DNA of 64,000 nt, taken from the NCBI GenBank assembly GCA_051715425.1, contig JBPXJS010000009.1, positions 124,001-188,000 of the forward strand, written 5' to 3'. A program made the translations under genes and the position numbers. The notes under the pieces are model-generated. The model worked only from the letters and a program-made list of their open reading frames with translations. It was not told the DNA's origin and did no database searches. Of this stretch, positions 8,238 to 17,193 are shown piece by piece. Origin of the DNA: JAJTFA01 sp051715425 (lineage in GTDB: Bacteria; Bacteroidota; Bacteroidia; UKL13-3). Position 1 is the first letter of the stretch; every line of letters starts with the position of its first letter.

Positions 8238-11200
8238 ATGAAACCACTTTACTATCGCATACTAACTGTTTTGCTGTTTTTCTCAGCTTACACTCATGCA
8301 CAACAATTACAGGTTACACCTGCAACCATTACAAATGATCAGGTCACCAGGCGTGTGTGGTCTTCTACATCTTCGGGTAGCTTAGGTAAAACCAGCAGTT
8401 GTAATGTAGATACCATTGGTTATACATCTTATAAAACATCTGCATTTCAGGCGCTTTCCATGAATAATACCACCAGTGGCAATACGTTTGCCCAATGGTA
8501 TCCTGCTCCTCAAACATTAACCATCAGCGGATTTGATTTTTATTCATGGCAATCAATGGGAACTGCGGCTGTGGTTCCGGTTACCTGCAAGATTTATAAT
8601 GCAAGTATTATTGACTCATTACCAACAGGTGCTGCCCTTGCCACTGTTGTTGTAAATGTAGACTCTACATTTGGAACAGGTCTATTATCCACCTTACGCA
8701 AACGTGCCATATTTGCTGCACCGGTAACCATAACCGGCCCATACGTAATTACCATCGAAAACCAAAGTGGAAATACGGTTTCTGTTATTTCAAATAACTG
8801 GACAGTTGCCAATGGCCGTTCAGAGTGGTTAAGTTCTGTAAAGATTGGAACCAATTTTATCAGGAGTTATGCCATCAATGTGGGTGGTACCATTTTTAAT
8901 GCCGATTTTATTCTTCAGCCTTATGTAACTTACAGCCTCACTTCTGATTTTACCTCAAGCCCGCTTTGCAACCAGGGAGGTAATCAAATGACTTTTACCA
9001 ATACTTCATCAGCCGTAAATTTCAGTGCTTTTTATAATACCCGAGCTTACTTTAACAATGTATTGTTTAGCTTTATCTGGGATTATGGCGATACAAGCGG
9101 AACGTTTTACAGCATTAACGGAACAAGGTCTTACAACCATCGTGTTGCCTATAATGTTTCATTAAAGGATTCTATTTGGGGGTATGCTACAGGATGTGCT
9201 GATACGCGCTCCAAGGTAATTGATGCATCGCCACCTCTCCCCAATGCAACAAACAATGGCCCGCTTTGTCAGGGTGCAAACCTGCAGCTTTCAGCAGATT
9301 CTATTGGTGGAGCAACCTATTACTGGACCGGACCTAACGGATTTACTTCCACTTTAAGACGACCAACCATTTCTGGTATTACCATATTAAACCAGGGAAC
9401 GTATAATGTAACTGCCATTATGGGACAATGTTCTTCTATGGTTTCATCAACCGTATTAAACATTATTGCTACACCAAGTGCTCAGAGCAATTCGCCTTTA
9501 TGCACGGGACAAACACTTACTTTAACAGGAACAGCCATAGCAGGAGCAACATATAGCTGGAGCGGCCCAAATGGATTTACATCTACCGTTTCCAATCCAA
9601 CAAAATCAAATGTACAGGTTACTGATTCGGGAACATATAGCTTTACCATGACTGTTGCAGGCTGCGGAACTATTGGACCTTACACTACTTATGTATCTGT
9701 AAATCCTGTTCCTGCCACACCAACGGCAGGCAATAACGGGCCTTTATGTGTAGGTGATAACCTTAATCTAACGGCAAGTAATGTTTCAGGAGGCAGTTTC
9801 ACCTGGACCGGTCCTAACGGATTCTCAGCTACCCAGCAAAATCCATCAAGGCCAAATGTAATTCCTTCTTTTGCCGGTACGTATACGGTTACGGTAACTG
9901 CAAGCGGATGTGCTTCTGTTCCGGCATCAACAACCGTGAGCATCAATAATATTCCGGCATCGCCAACAGCAGGTAATAATGGCCCTTTGTGTGCGGGCCA
10001 AACATTAAGCCTTACCGCAACAACTATTACAGGAGCCACCTATTTATGGAGCGGCCCAAATAACTTTGCATCAGGATCACAAAACCCAACCAGAACTTCG
10101 GTAACTACAACAGATGCCGGAACTTACAGTGTGGTAGCTACATTAAACGGTTGTTCATCTCCGGCTGCCACAACTACTGTTGCTATTACCACCTCAACCC
10201 CAACACCGGTTGCAGGCAGCAATGGTCCGTTATGTCCGGGACAGGGATTACAACTTACCGCATCAAATGTTACAGGAGCCACATATAGCTGGAGTGGTCC
10301 AAACGGATTTACATCAACCGTTCAAAACCCATTGATACCATCAGTAACTAATGCTGAGGCAGGATTGTATAGCGTAACCGCAAATACATCAGGATGCGGA
10401 ATTTCCAGCCCGGGTACGGTAACGGTTCAGATTAATGCATTACCTGCACCTCCAACAGTTGGTAATAATGGTCCGCTTTGTGATGGCCAAACATTAAACT
10501 TAACAGCTTCTACAGTTACCGGTGGGGTATACAGTTGGTCAGGTCCAAACGGCTTCACTTCTTCTGCACAAAACCCATCTATTACTACTATGAACGCAAT
10601 TAAGGCGGGTAATTATAGTGTTACCGTAGCGGTATCAGGATGTGGTACTTCCGCTGCAGCAACCACCAATGTTGTTGTAAGGCGCATACCATCTACCCCT
10701 ACGGCTTTAAGTAATGGGCCTGTTTGCAGTGGCGATAGCCTGAAACTAAATGTAACAAATATTGGCGGAGGACCTTCACGTACGTTTACCTGGACAGGCC
10801 CCGGAAGTTTTAGTTCAACACTTCAAAACCCTGATATGGCCAATGTTAATTCATCAAACGCTGGATTATATACTGTAACAGTTTCAGATTCTGGTTGTAC
10901 TTCCAATGCAGGCAGTGTAAATGTAACGGTTAAGCCATTGCCTTCAGCCCCTGTTGCTACCAATGGCGGAACCATCTGCGAAGGATCAAACTTATTTTTA
11001 TATGCTTCAACTGTAAGTGGTGCTTCATATAAATGGACCGGCCCTAATGCTTACAGTTCCGGATCTAAAGACCCGATAATTGTTGCCGCAACGGCAGCTG
11101 CCACAGGAACATATTCGGTTCAATCTGTTGTAAATGGTTGCTCTTCATCTCCTGCATCAACCACAGTTCTTGTTAACCCACGCCCTGCTTCTCCTACTGC

Positions 11201-12203
11201 AGGAAACAACGGCCCTAAATGTGTAGGCGATAATGTTTCTCTTAGTGCCTCAACCGTTTCTGGTGCTTCATATAGTTGGAGTGGTCCTAACGGTTACAGT
11301 TCTTCCCAGCAAAATCCGGTGCTTACAAGCACTACTTTAGCCATGTCAGGAACCTATAGCGTGTATGTTCTGATATCAGGTTGTTTATCCAATCCGTCAA
11401 CTACAGATGTGGTGATCAGCACACCACCAAATGCACCAACATTAAGCAGTTTACCTAATGGTTCTGCCTGCAGCGGAGACAGTATTCAATTGTTTGCAAG
11501 TTTCCTGAGTGGTGCCACGTATGAGTGGAGTGGCCCTGCAGGATATAGTGCCTTGGTGCAAAACCCGATTATCAGAAATATTACATCGGCCAATACAGGT
11601 CAATATACTGCTATTGTAAACAAGGGTGGTTGTACATCTCCTGCGGGTAATTTAACCATCAGTGTAAATGATAAGCCAAATACCAGCAGCATTTCAGGGC
11701 CAGATACGGTTAGGAATCAGGAAACAAAAACATATCAGGTAACCGGAAGCGGAGGATCAGTGTTTGCATGGGCGGTAACCGGTGGAACTATTCAAAGCGG
11801 AGGAATTTCCAACACCATTACGGTGAAGTGGGGTGCAGCAGGAAACGGAACGGTTAAAGTAACAGAAACCTCTTCGGCAGGTTGTAATGGTACCCAAAAA
11901 ATCATGAATGTAAGGGTGAACTCTACTGTGGGAATTGGTGAACAACAAAAACAAATGAGTATGAGGGTGTATCCAAACCCTGCAAGCAAGGAGCTTTTTG
12001 TGGAGTTAAACCTGAAACAAAAAAGAGACATAAAAATTAATATCCTGAATCTGGTTGGCCAGTTGGTTGACAGTTACAGTTCTTCGGATGGTTCAGGGGT
12101 AAGTAAACATACCCTTGATGTGGAACATCTTAAAGCAGGCATCTATTTTATTCAGATTATTGCCGGTGATGAAATGATAACACAGAAAATTACGGTACAA
12201 TAA
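8238..12203 (+). CDS. Giant secreted Ig-repeat protein with T9SS sorting domain
   Basis: The 1321-aa protein has a signal peptide (residues 1-21, ending YTHAQ). A roughly 220-residue N-terminal domain, perhaps a carbohydrate-binding or jelly-roll fold, comes next. A PKD-like domain follows (FSFIWDYGDTSGTFYS, about residues 275-330). Ten tandem Ig-like repeats of about 81 residues span about residues 335-1145, each with NGPLCxGxxLxLTA, TYSWSGPNGFTS, QNP and GTYSVTVxxxGC. Then come a PKD-like domain (about 1150-1235) and a T9SS type A sorting domain (MRVYPNPASKELFVEL to ITVQ). Such proteins are exported by T9SS and usually anchored to or released from the surface. Adhesion is likely but unproven. 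A strong terminator follows the gene. Confidence 0.9.
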   Translation: MKPLYYRILTVLLFFSAYTHAQQLQVTPATITNDQVTRRVWSSTSSGSLGKTSSCNVDTIGYTSYKTSAFQALSMNNTTSGNTFAQWYPAPQTLTISGFDFYSWQSMGTAAVVPVTCKIYNASIIDSLPTGAALATVVVNVDSTFGTGLLSTLRKRAIFAAPVTITGPYVITIENQSGNTVSVISNNWTVANGRSEWLSSVKIGTNFIRSYAINVGGTIFNADFILQPYVTYSLTSDFTSSPLCNQGGNQMTFTNTSSAVNFSAFYNTRAYFNNVLFSFIWDYGDTSGTFYSINGTRSYNHRVAYNVSLKDSIWGYATGCADTRSKVIDASPPLPNATNNGPLCQGANLQLSADSIGGATYYWTGPNGFTSTLRRPTISGITILNQGTYNVTAIMGQCSSMVSSTVLNIIATPSAQSNSPLCTGQTLTLTGTAIAGATYSWSGPNGFTSTVSNPTKSNVQVTDSGTYSFTMTVAGCGTIGPYTTYVSVNPVPATPTAGNNGPLCVGDNLNLTASNVSGGSFTWTGPNGFSATQQNPSRPNVIPSFAGTYTVTVTASGCASVPASTTVSINNIPASPTAGNNGPLCAGQTLSLTATTITGATYLWSGPNNFASGSQNPTRTSVTTTDAGTYSVVATLNGCSSPAATTTVAITTSTPTPVAGSNGPLCPGQGLQLTASNVTGATYSWSGPNGFTSTVQNPLIPSVTNAEAGLYSVTANTSGCGISSPGTVTVQINALPAPPTVGNNGPLCDGQTLNLTASTVTGGVYSWSGPNGFTSSAQNPSITTMNAIKAGNYSVTVAVSGCGTSAAATTNVVVRRIPSTPTALSNGPVCSGDSLKLNVTNIGGGPSRTFTWTGPGSFSSTLQNPDMANVNSSNAGLYTVTVSDSGCTSNAGSVNVTVKPLPSAPVATNGGTICEGSNLFLYASTVSGASYKWTGPNAYSSGSKDPIIVAATAAATGTYSVQSVVNGCSSSPASTTVLVNPRPASPTAGNNGPKCVGDNVSLSASTVSGASYSWSGPNGYSSSQQNPVLTSTTLAMSGTYSVYVLISGCLSNPSTTDVVISTPPNAPTLSSLPNGSACSGDSIQLFASFLSGATYEWSGPAGYSALVQNPIIRNITSANTGQYTAIVNKGGCTSPAGNLTISVNDKPNTSSISGPDTVRNQETKTYQVTGSGGSVFAWAVTGGTIQSGGISNTITVKWGAAGNGTVKVTETSSAGCNGTQKIMNVRVNSTVGIGEQQKQMSMRVYPNPASKELFVELNLKQKRDIKINILNLVGQLVDSYSSSDGSGVSKHTLDVEHLKAGIYFIQIIAGDEMITQKITVQ
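9240..11671 (+). repeat. Ten tandem ~243-bp coding repeats
   Basis: Ten units encode Ig-like domains, each with a conserved NGPLC start, a WSGP/WTGP core and a GC cysteine near the end. The two cysteines per repeat (LCxG and xxGC) could form one disulphide. Units 3, 4 and 9 share P-A-(S/T)-P-T-A-G-N-N-G-P, which suggests recent duplication or gene conversion. Unit 7 has a small insertion (GGGPSRTF). Confidence 0.9.
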
Positions 12204-12220
12204 CATTGTGAAAATGAGAG

Positions 12221-12251
12221 AAAGGGAGCTGAATCATTCAGCTCCCTTTTT
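12221..12251 (+). terminator. Rho-independent terminator after the Ig-repeat gene
   Basis: A perfect hairpin AAAGGGAGCTGAA / TTCAGCTCCCTTT with a short loop is followed by T residues, 18 bases after the stop codon. Confidence 0.9.
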
Positions 12252-12320
12252 GTTTATAACAGGCTGTCATTTTTTATTTCATGGTAATTTTATATGTTTA
12301 CCAACTAACATCAATATGTT

Positions 12321-12965
12321 GTGACAAGTTTTTGGGATTTATTTAAACCACAGGAGTTAATTGAGTTTGGCGGATTGGCATTGGTGCTGATTATTATATT
12401 TCTCGAAAACGGAGTGTTTTTTGGATTTTTTCTTCCTGGTGATTCATTGCTCTTTACTGCAGGTTTACTTTGTTATCCGGGCGATAGCCAGTTGCTGCAT
12501 ACAACAATTACCACATTGGTTTTGGGTATTGCCGTAAGTGCGGTGCTGGGATATTATTTTGGGTATTATTTCGGGTATAAAACAGGGCAGGCACTTTATA
12601 AAAAAGAAGATACCCTGTTCTTTAAAAAACAATACATCACTACGGCTGAAGATTTTTATAAAAAATATGGAGGGTTTGCCCTTATTCTTGGAAGGTTTTT
12701 ACCCATCATAAGAACGTTTGCTCCCATACTTGCAGGTGTAGTAAGGGTTAATCATGGCACTTTCTTTATCTATAATATTGCAGGTGCATTGTTATGGCCG
12801 CTTACCATAGTAAGTGCCGGTTATTATGTAGGCAGTGTATTTCCTGATGCACTTCACTACCTTAATTATATCGTTATAGCCTTTGTTGTGGTTACCAGTA
12901 TTCCCATTATTAATAATATCAGGCAACAACGCAAGCTGAAAAAAGAGCAGGAAAAAGAGGTATAG
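12321..12965 (+). CDS. DedA family membrane protein
   Basis: This 214-aa polytopic inner membrane protein has DedA/SNARE-associated motifs: the N-terminal FFGFFLPGDSLLFTAGLL re-entrant region and the GRFLPIIRTFAPILAGV motif with its conserved arginines. DedA proteins support undecaprenyl-phosphate or lipid transport and membrane homeostasis; the exact substrate here is not known. The start is a GTG at 12321, which gives the expected short amphipathic N-terminus. The stop codon directly abuts the stop of the convergent permease gene. Confidence 0.9.
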   Translation: MTSFWDLFKPQELIEFGGLALVLIIIFLENGVFFGFFLPGDSLLFTAGLLCYPGDSQLLHTTITTLVLGIAVSAVLGYYFGYYFGYKTGQALYKKEDTLFFKKQYITTAEDFYKKYGGFALILGRFLPIIRTFAPILAGVVRVNHGTFFIYNIAGALLWPLTIVSAGYYVGSVFPDALHYLNYIVIAFVVVTSIPIINNIRQQRKLKKEQEKEV

Positions 12966-14180
12966 TTATTTTACCAGTTTACGTGCTTTGGCAGCAGGGT
13001 AAATGGAGGTGATATATCCAATAAATACAATCGTAATGGCCACCAACCCGATATCCGTTAAATGCAGTTGCACCGGGTAAGCAGCACTCATCATTTCTGA
13101 GCCCTGAGCCAGTTTAATAAAACCATACTGGTATTGAAGTAAGCACAATATAATACCTGTAACTATTCCCGAAAGCCCACCGGTAATGGCTATAAAAATA
13201 CTGTTCCAGGTAAAAACAGAAGAGATGTACTTTTTCTCCATGCCAAGTGCGGCAAGCATGCCAATGTCTTTTTTCTTTTCCATTACCAATATATATAGAG
13301 AGCCAATGGAATTGCTGGTGGCAATAAGTAAAATAAAAAACAGAATAATATAACTAATGAGTTTTTCTGATTTGAGCACCTTATAAAAACCTTCACGCTG
13401 CTCAAAACGATTGAGCACCTTTAAATCATTTCCCAGTGCAGCTTCCAAATCTTCCTTTACATGGTTGTTTCCGGGTTTTAATTTTATTTCTATAGCGCTT
13501 ACTTCGGTTTCCCTTTCCAGCAATGGTCTTAAAAACCGGAGCGGAACAAGCACATATTTATTATCTACTTCTTCCTGAACGCTAAAAATTCCGGCAGGTA
13601 AAATGGGCATTTTTATAAACGAGCCCTCAGGGTTAAGCACATCTGTTTCTCCCCTGCGGGGAACAAAAACAACCATACGTTGAAACAGGTCCTGCGGATC
13701 AACACCGAGTTGCCATGCTATTCCCTGACCAACCAGCGCAAGGTTGGTATCGCCATATTCAAGCATTAAATCGCCTGCTACAAGGCAACTGTCAAGAGAT
13801 GTGATACCGATATAATTTTCATCAACTCCTTTAATGGTAGCAATGTTTTGCCTGTCGCCATATTTAAGCAAAACATTCTCTTCCAGAATAAGAGCGTATT
13901 TCTCAATACCATCGGTTGATTTGATGATTTTTAAAACAGCTTCCGGCTTAAACACTTTTCCGGTGGCGGGTACAATTCGTATTTCAGGATCGAAATTATT
14001 GTACATATTCTGAAAGAGCTGTTCGAATCCGTTGAAAACCGAAAGCACCAGAATAAGTGCGGCTGCACCAACAAAATAACCAAGAAGAGAAATGCCGGAA
14101 AGTACAGTGATCAGGTTATATGCCCCACCACTTTTTCTGGAAAAAAAATAACGTCTGGCAATATTAAAGGGCAGGTTCAT
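12966..14180 (-). CDS. ABC transporter permease, LolC/LolE-type (FtsX/MacB fold)
   Basis: The 404-aa protein begins with MNLPFNIARRYFFSRKSGGAYNLITVLSGISLLGYFVGAAALILVLSVFNGFE, the pattern of LolC/E lipoprotein-release permeases. A TM1 (about residues 22-50) is followed by a large periplasmic MacB-PCD-like domain (about 50-270). Three TM helices near 275-300, 320-350 and 375-400 make up the FtsX domain. It probably extracts lipoproteins from the inner membrane with a LolD-type ATPase encoded elsewhere. The stop is end to end with the DedA stop and no terminator is visible between them. Confidence 0.88.
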   Translation of the reverse strand: MNLPFNIARRYFFSRKSGGAYNLITVLSGISLLGYFVGAAALILVLSVFNGFEQLFQNMYNNFDPEIRIVPATGKVFKPEAVLKIIKSTDGIEKYALILEENVLLKYGDRQNIATIKGVDENYIGITSLDSCLVAGDLMLEYGDTNLALVGQGIAWQLGVDPQDLFQRMVVFVPRRGETDVLNPEGSFIKMPILPAGIFSVQEEVDNKYVLVPLRFLRPLLERETEVSAIEIKLKPGNNHVKEDLEAALGNDLKVLNRFEQREGFYKVLKSEKLISYIILFFILLIATSNSIGSLYILVMEKKKDIGMLAALGMEKKYISSVFTWNSIFIAITGGLSGIVTGIILCLLQYQYGFIKLAQGSEMMSAAYPVQLHLTDIGLVAITIVFIGYITSIYPAAKARKLVK

Positions 14181-14228
14181 ATTTGATAGCTGATAAATGG
14201 ATACATGCTAACCAGCTTCCGGCCCTCA

Positions 14229-15029
14229 TTATTTCCAGGCTTTTACAATCAGTCCGGTTCCGGTTTTATGGTTGCCGTAAGTGTCCATCCAGTTAAGAAT
14301 GTATGCAAACGGATAGGTAATAATATAGTAGAAAGGTAATAATGCAAAAAACAGTTTGGTGGTATTCAGCATTTGCATCGGGTATTTCATGCTTAGCTTC
14401 CAGGCTATTTTACCCGGTGTGCCATATGAATAACGGATATCCATTTTTTCAAACCCGGCTTTTTTCAACTTCTCCCTCATTTCTTCCATCGGGTATCCAT
14501 CACGCACGTGTTCTCCAATAAATGATTCTCCATGCTCATCGGCATTGCTTCCACCCTGGTCGCTTGGTGTGGAGATAAGCAACATGGCTCCGGGTTTCAT
14601 GCTTTGGTTAAAGTGGGTAAATACATCCACATCTTCCAGAATATGCTCCATTACATCAACACATAAAATCAGGTCATATTTATTGGTAGCGTGTGGTTTG
14701 GTAAGGTCACCAAAAGAGAATGTCACATTGTTTAAACCACATTTGGCAAAAAACTCATTGCAGTCGCGTATTTGTTCGTCTTTTACATCCACGGCATCAA
14801 TGGTGCATTTTTTATTGCGGTTGGCTATATAAAAGGAATATTGGCCAAAGCCGCTTCCTGCATCCAGCATCTGAAAAGATTCCCTGAATTTAGGCCATGC
14901 TTTTAATTCCTTATGCACATGCCAGGTGCGCAGCAACAACAAATCAAGCAGTTTGTAAAAAAGCTTGCGTAAAGCGGTTGATTGATTAAAAACCTTTCCA
15001 AGGTCGTTTTTTATCGGATCGTATTCCAT
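14229..15029 (-). CDS. Class I SAM-dependent methyltransferase
   Basis: The 266-aa protein has the Rossmann motif I (LDAGSGFGQYSFYIA, about residues 72-86), motif II (IDAVDVKDEQIR) and the post-motif DLILCVDVMEHILEDVDVF. This is the layout of Methyltransf_11/23 enzymes. A hydrophobic segment near residues 225-248 (FFALLPFYYIITYPFAYILNW) suggests membrane association, so lipids or quinone-like substrates are possible. The substrate cannot be read from sequence. It lies 48 bases upstream of the permease gene on the same strand. Confidence 0.85.
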   Translation of the reverse strand: MEYDPIKNDLGKVFNQSTALRKLFYKLLDLLLLRTWHVHKELKAWPKFRESFQMLDAGSGFGQYSFYIANRNKKCTIDAVDVKDEQIRDCNEFFAKCGLNNVTFSFGDLTKPHATNKYDLILCVDVMEHILEDVDVFTHFNQSMKPGAMLLISTPSDQGGSNADEHGESFIGEHVRDGYPMEEMREKLKKAGFEKMDIRYSYGTPGKIAWKLSMKYPMQMLNTTKLFFALLPFYYIITYPFAYILNWMDTYGNHKTGTGLIVKAWK

Positions 15030-15195
15030 GTACCGTTATCTCAATTTTCGGGCAATATAAGCGGATAGGTTGAGAATTGGAAAAACCGGCCCGGGTGGCT
15101 TGTAAATTAAGGGTTTAATACATATCCACATACCAGGTTATTTTGTGATTAAGCTGTTTTGTTTATTCTCTAGAATTGAAAGGTAATAATCACCT

Positions 15196-16629
15196 ATGGC
15201 GTTAAGCAGATTTTGGTCCTATATCATTGTATGCAGTGTGGTATATATTTTCTACCTGCTGTTTACCGGAGGCATGTATAACCTTGGCCAACTGGTAAAC
15301 GGAAAACAAAACGATCCGCTGGTTAGGGCCGAGATGCAGGCAGCTGCCCTGCAACAACAGGATACAACTTTGTATGCGCTGGTGCTGGCCAACAAATCTG
15401 CCGGCTACCTGCAGGGCGATACCCTTTACCGCCTGCTTGATAACGGGGTGGTGGAAGCCTGCTACGGCAAACAGCCAGCCGATGGCATTTTTGCTACCTG
15501 TAAAAATACCATGATTGATTTGTGGCTTCCGCTTATTGGTTACCTCACCTTTTTCTGCGGACTGCTAAACCTGCTCAATGATTCGAATGCCATTACCAAG
15601 CTGGCCAGGGTGCTCACTCCGTTTTTTGTGCGCATATTCCCTGAACTACCCAAAGGACACAGCGCTTATGGTTTTATGACCATGAATTTTGCAGCCAATT
15701 TTCTTGGGTTGGATAATGCAGCCACCCCTTTTGGTTTAAAAGCCATGGAGAGTATGCAGGAGGTAAATGAAAACAAGGAAAAAGCCAGCAACAGCCAGAT
15801 TATGTTTTTGTGTTTGCACGCTGCCGGTTTAACCCTTATTCCTACTTCTATTATAGGCTACCGGGCCGCTCAGGGCGCCACCAATCCTTCTGATATTATG
15901 TTGCCATGCATTATCACTTCTTTTGTGGGTACGCTGGCAGCTCTCATTTTTGTGAGCATAAAACAACGCATAAACCTTATTAACCTGGCCGTATTGGGTT
16001 TTGTTGCAGTGGTAAGTGCAGTAATAGGATTGTTGCTGTTTTATATCAATAAGCTCGATGGTATTGAAAAGTTTCATTTTACCGGTAACCTCAGCAATAG
16101 TGTGCTGTTGGTTATTATTCTGCTCATTGTGTTTTATAGTATCTTAAACGAAAAGGTGTTTAAATTAAATGATACCAATTTGTTCGAGTCATTTGTACAT
16201 GGTGCCAAAGATGGGTTTACCACGGGTGTAAGGGTGTTGCCATATATGATTGCCATGCTGGTGGCGCTGAGCATTTTCAGAAACTCAGGTTTAATGAATA
16301 TTATTATGGGGGGATTAACCTCTGTATTAAACATTTTTGGGGTAAATGAACAAATTATACAGGCTATTCCGGTAGCGCTTATGCGTCCATTCAGTGCCGG
16401 AGGTTCACGCGGGTTTATGCTCGATGCCATGAAAACCTATGGAGCTGATAGCCTGGCCGGACAACTTTCGTGTTTGTTTCAGGGTGCGGCCGAAACCACC
16501 TTTTATGTGCTGGCCTTGTATTTTGGTTCTGTAAATGTGAAGGATAGCCGCTATACCCTAAGCATTATGCTGCTGGTTGATCTGGTTTGTGTGATCACTG
16601 CCATTGCGGTTTGTCTGCTATATTTTTAA
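15196..16629 (+). CDS. SpmA/SpmB-like nucleoside-recognition (Gate) membrane protein
   Basis: This 477-aa membrane protein fuses two Gate (nucleoside recognition) domains. The first, with about 4 TM helices (residues 100-260), has NTMIDLWLPLIGYLTFFCGLL and GLDNAATPFGLKAMESMQ, as in SpmA. The second (about 330-477) has FVHGAKDGFTTGVRVLPYMIAMLVALSIFRNSGLM and PVALMRPFSAGGSRGFMLD, as in SpmB. In Bacteroidota the two are commonly fused and the organism does not sporulate, so the spore-maturation name is misleading. Transport of a small molecule or ion is plausible. The long extracytoplasmic stretch at residues 35-100 is charged and helical. Confidence 0.88.
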   Translation: MALSRFWSYIIVCSVVYIFYLLFTGGMYNLGQLVNGKQNDPLVRAEMQAAALQQQDTTLYALVLANKSAGYLQGDTLYRLLDNGVVEACYGKQPADGIFATCKNTMIDLWLPLIGYLTFFCGLLNLLNDSNAITKLARVLTPFFVRIFPELPKGHSAYGFMTMNFAANFLGLDNAATPFGLKAMESMQEVNENKEKASNSQIMFLCLHAAGLTLIPTSIIGYRAAQGATNPSDIMLPCIITSFVGTLAALIFVSIKQRINLINLAVLGFVAVVSAVIGLLLFYINKLDGIEKFHFTGNLSNSVLLVIILLIVFYSILNEKVFKLNDTNLFESFVHGAKDGFTTGVRVLPYMIAMLVALSIFRNSGLMNIIMGGLTSVLNIFGVNEQIIQAIPVALMRPFSAGGSRGFMLDAMKTYGADSLAGQLSCLFQGAAETTFYVLALYFGSVNVKDSRYTLSIMLLVDLVCVITAIAVCLLYF

Positions 16630-16654
16630 GCCTTTTCAGGTATTTTTCCACTTA

Positions 16655-16686
16655 TTTGGTTCAGTTTGCCAGTTTGTGTAAGTTTG
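16655..16686 (+). promoter_or_regulatory. Bacteroidota-type promoter for the DUF3127 gene
   Basis: A -33 element TTTG (16655-16658) and a -7 element TAAGTTTG (16679-16686) are separated by 20 bases, the expected arrangement. The ATG at 16726 follows about 40 bases downstream. Confidence 0.7.
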
Positions 16687-16725
16687 AGCCTTATTACAAT
16701 ATTATTTAGCTAAATTTAATTAAGT

Positions 16726-17109
16726 ATGGCACTGGATATCACAGGAAAGATTGTTCAAAAAATGAACAAAACAGAAGGCGTAAGCAAAGCAGGAAAGCCT
16801 TGGAGCAAACAGGAGTTTGTAATTGAAACATTTGATACTTATCCGCGTAAGGTCTGTTTAAGCGTGATGAATGAGAAAGTAAACGAGCTGGAGCGCTACA
16901 ATGTTGGTGATACCGTTAATGCCTCATTAAATATCGAGTCGCGCGAGTACAACGGACGCTGGTATACAGATGTAAGGGCATGGAAGATAAGCACTCAGCA
17001 ATCGCAGCCTGGAGGTTCTCCGGGTGGGTCGCAAGGCAATGATACTTTTTATGCAGATCCTGAACCTGGTGTTACCAATGATGCTGCATCAGATGATTTA
17101 CCCTTTTAA
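16726..17109 (+). CDS. DUF3127 protein with SSB-like C-terminal tip
   Basis: The 127-aa protein matches DUF3127 over residues 1-90: ALDITGKIVQKM, SKAGKPWSKQEFVIETFDTYPRKVCLSVMNEK, and NVGDTVNASLNIESREYNGRWYTDVRAWKI. This is an OB-fold-like set of strands related to phage single-stranded-DNA-binding proteins. A low-complexity Gly/Ser/Gln/Pro linker (about 92-110) follows. The last residues are acidic and end DDLPF, almost the D-D-I-P-F tip by which bacterial SSB recruits repair proteins. I infer a nucleic-acid-binding role in the cytoplasm. It has its own promoter and terminator, so it is a single-gene unit between a membrane protein and cysS. Confidence 0.88.
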   Translation: MALDITGKIVQKMNKTEGVSKAGKPWSKQEFVIETFDTYPRKVCLSVMNEKVNELERYNVGDTVNASLNIESREYNGRWYTDVRAWKISTQQSQPGGSPGGSQGNDTFYADPEPGVTNDAASDDLPF

Positions 17110-17134
17110 TCAGTAATAAAAATATTGATAAAGT

Positions 17135-17166
17135 AAAAATGGGTAAATCATATTTGCCCATTTTTG
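17135..17166 (+). terminator. Terminator after the DUF3127 gene
   Basis: Inverted repeat AAAAATGGG...CCCATTTTT with inner pairing AAAT/ATTT, followed by T-rich sequence, 26 bases after the stop codon. Confidence 0.85.
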
Positions 17167-17193
17167 TTTTATTACTTGTTTAGTTTTTAATGT

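Noticed and set aside
15030..15195. tRNA gene in the methyltransferase/Gate-protein gap
   Set aside because: No cloverleaf, T-loop GTTC or 3' acceptor pairing is visible.
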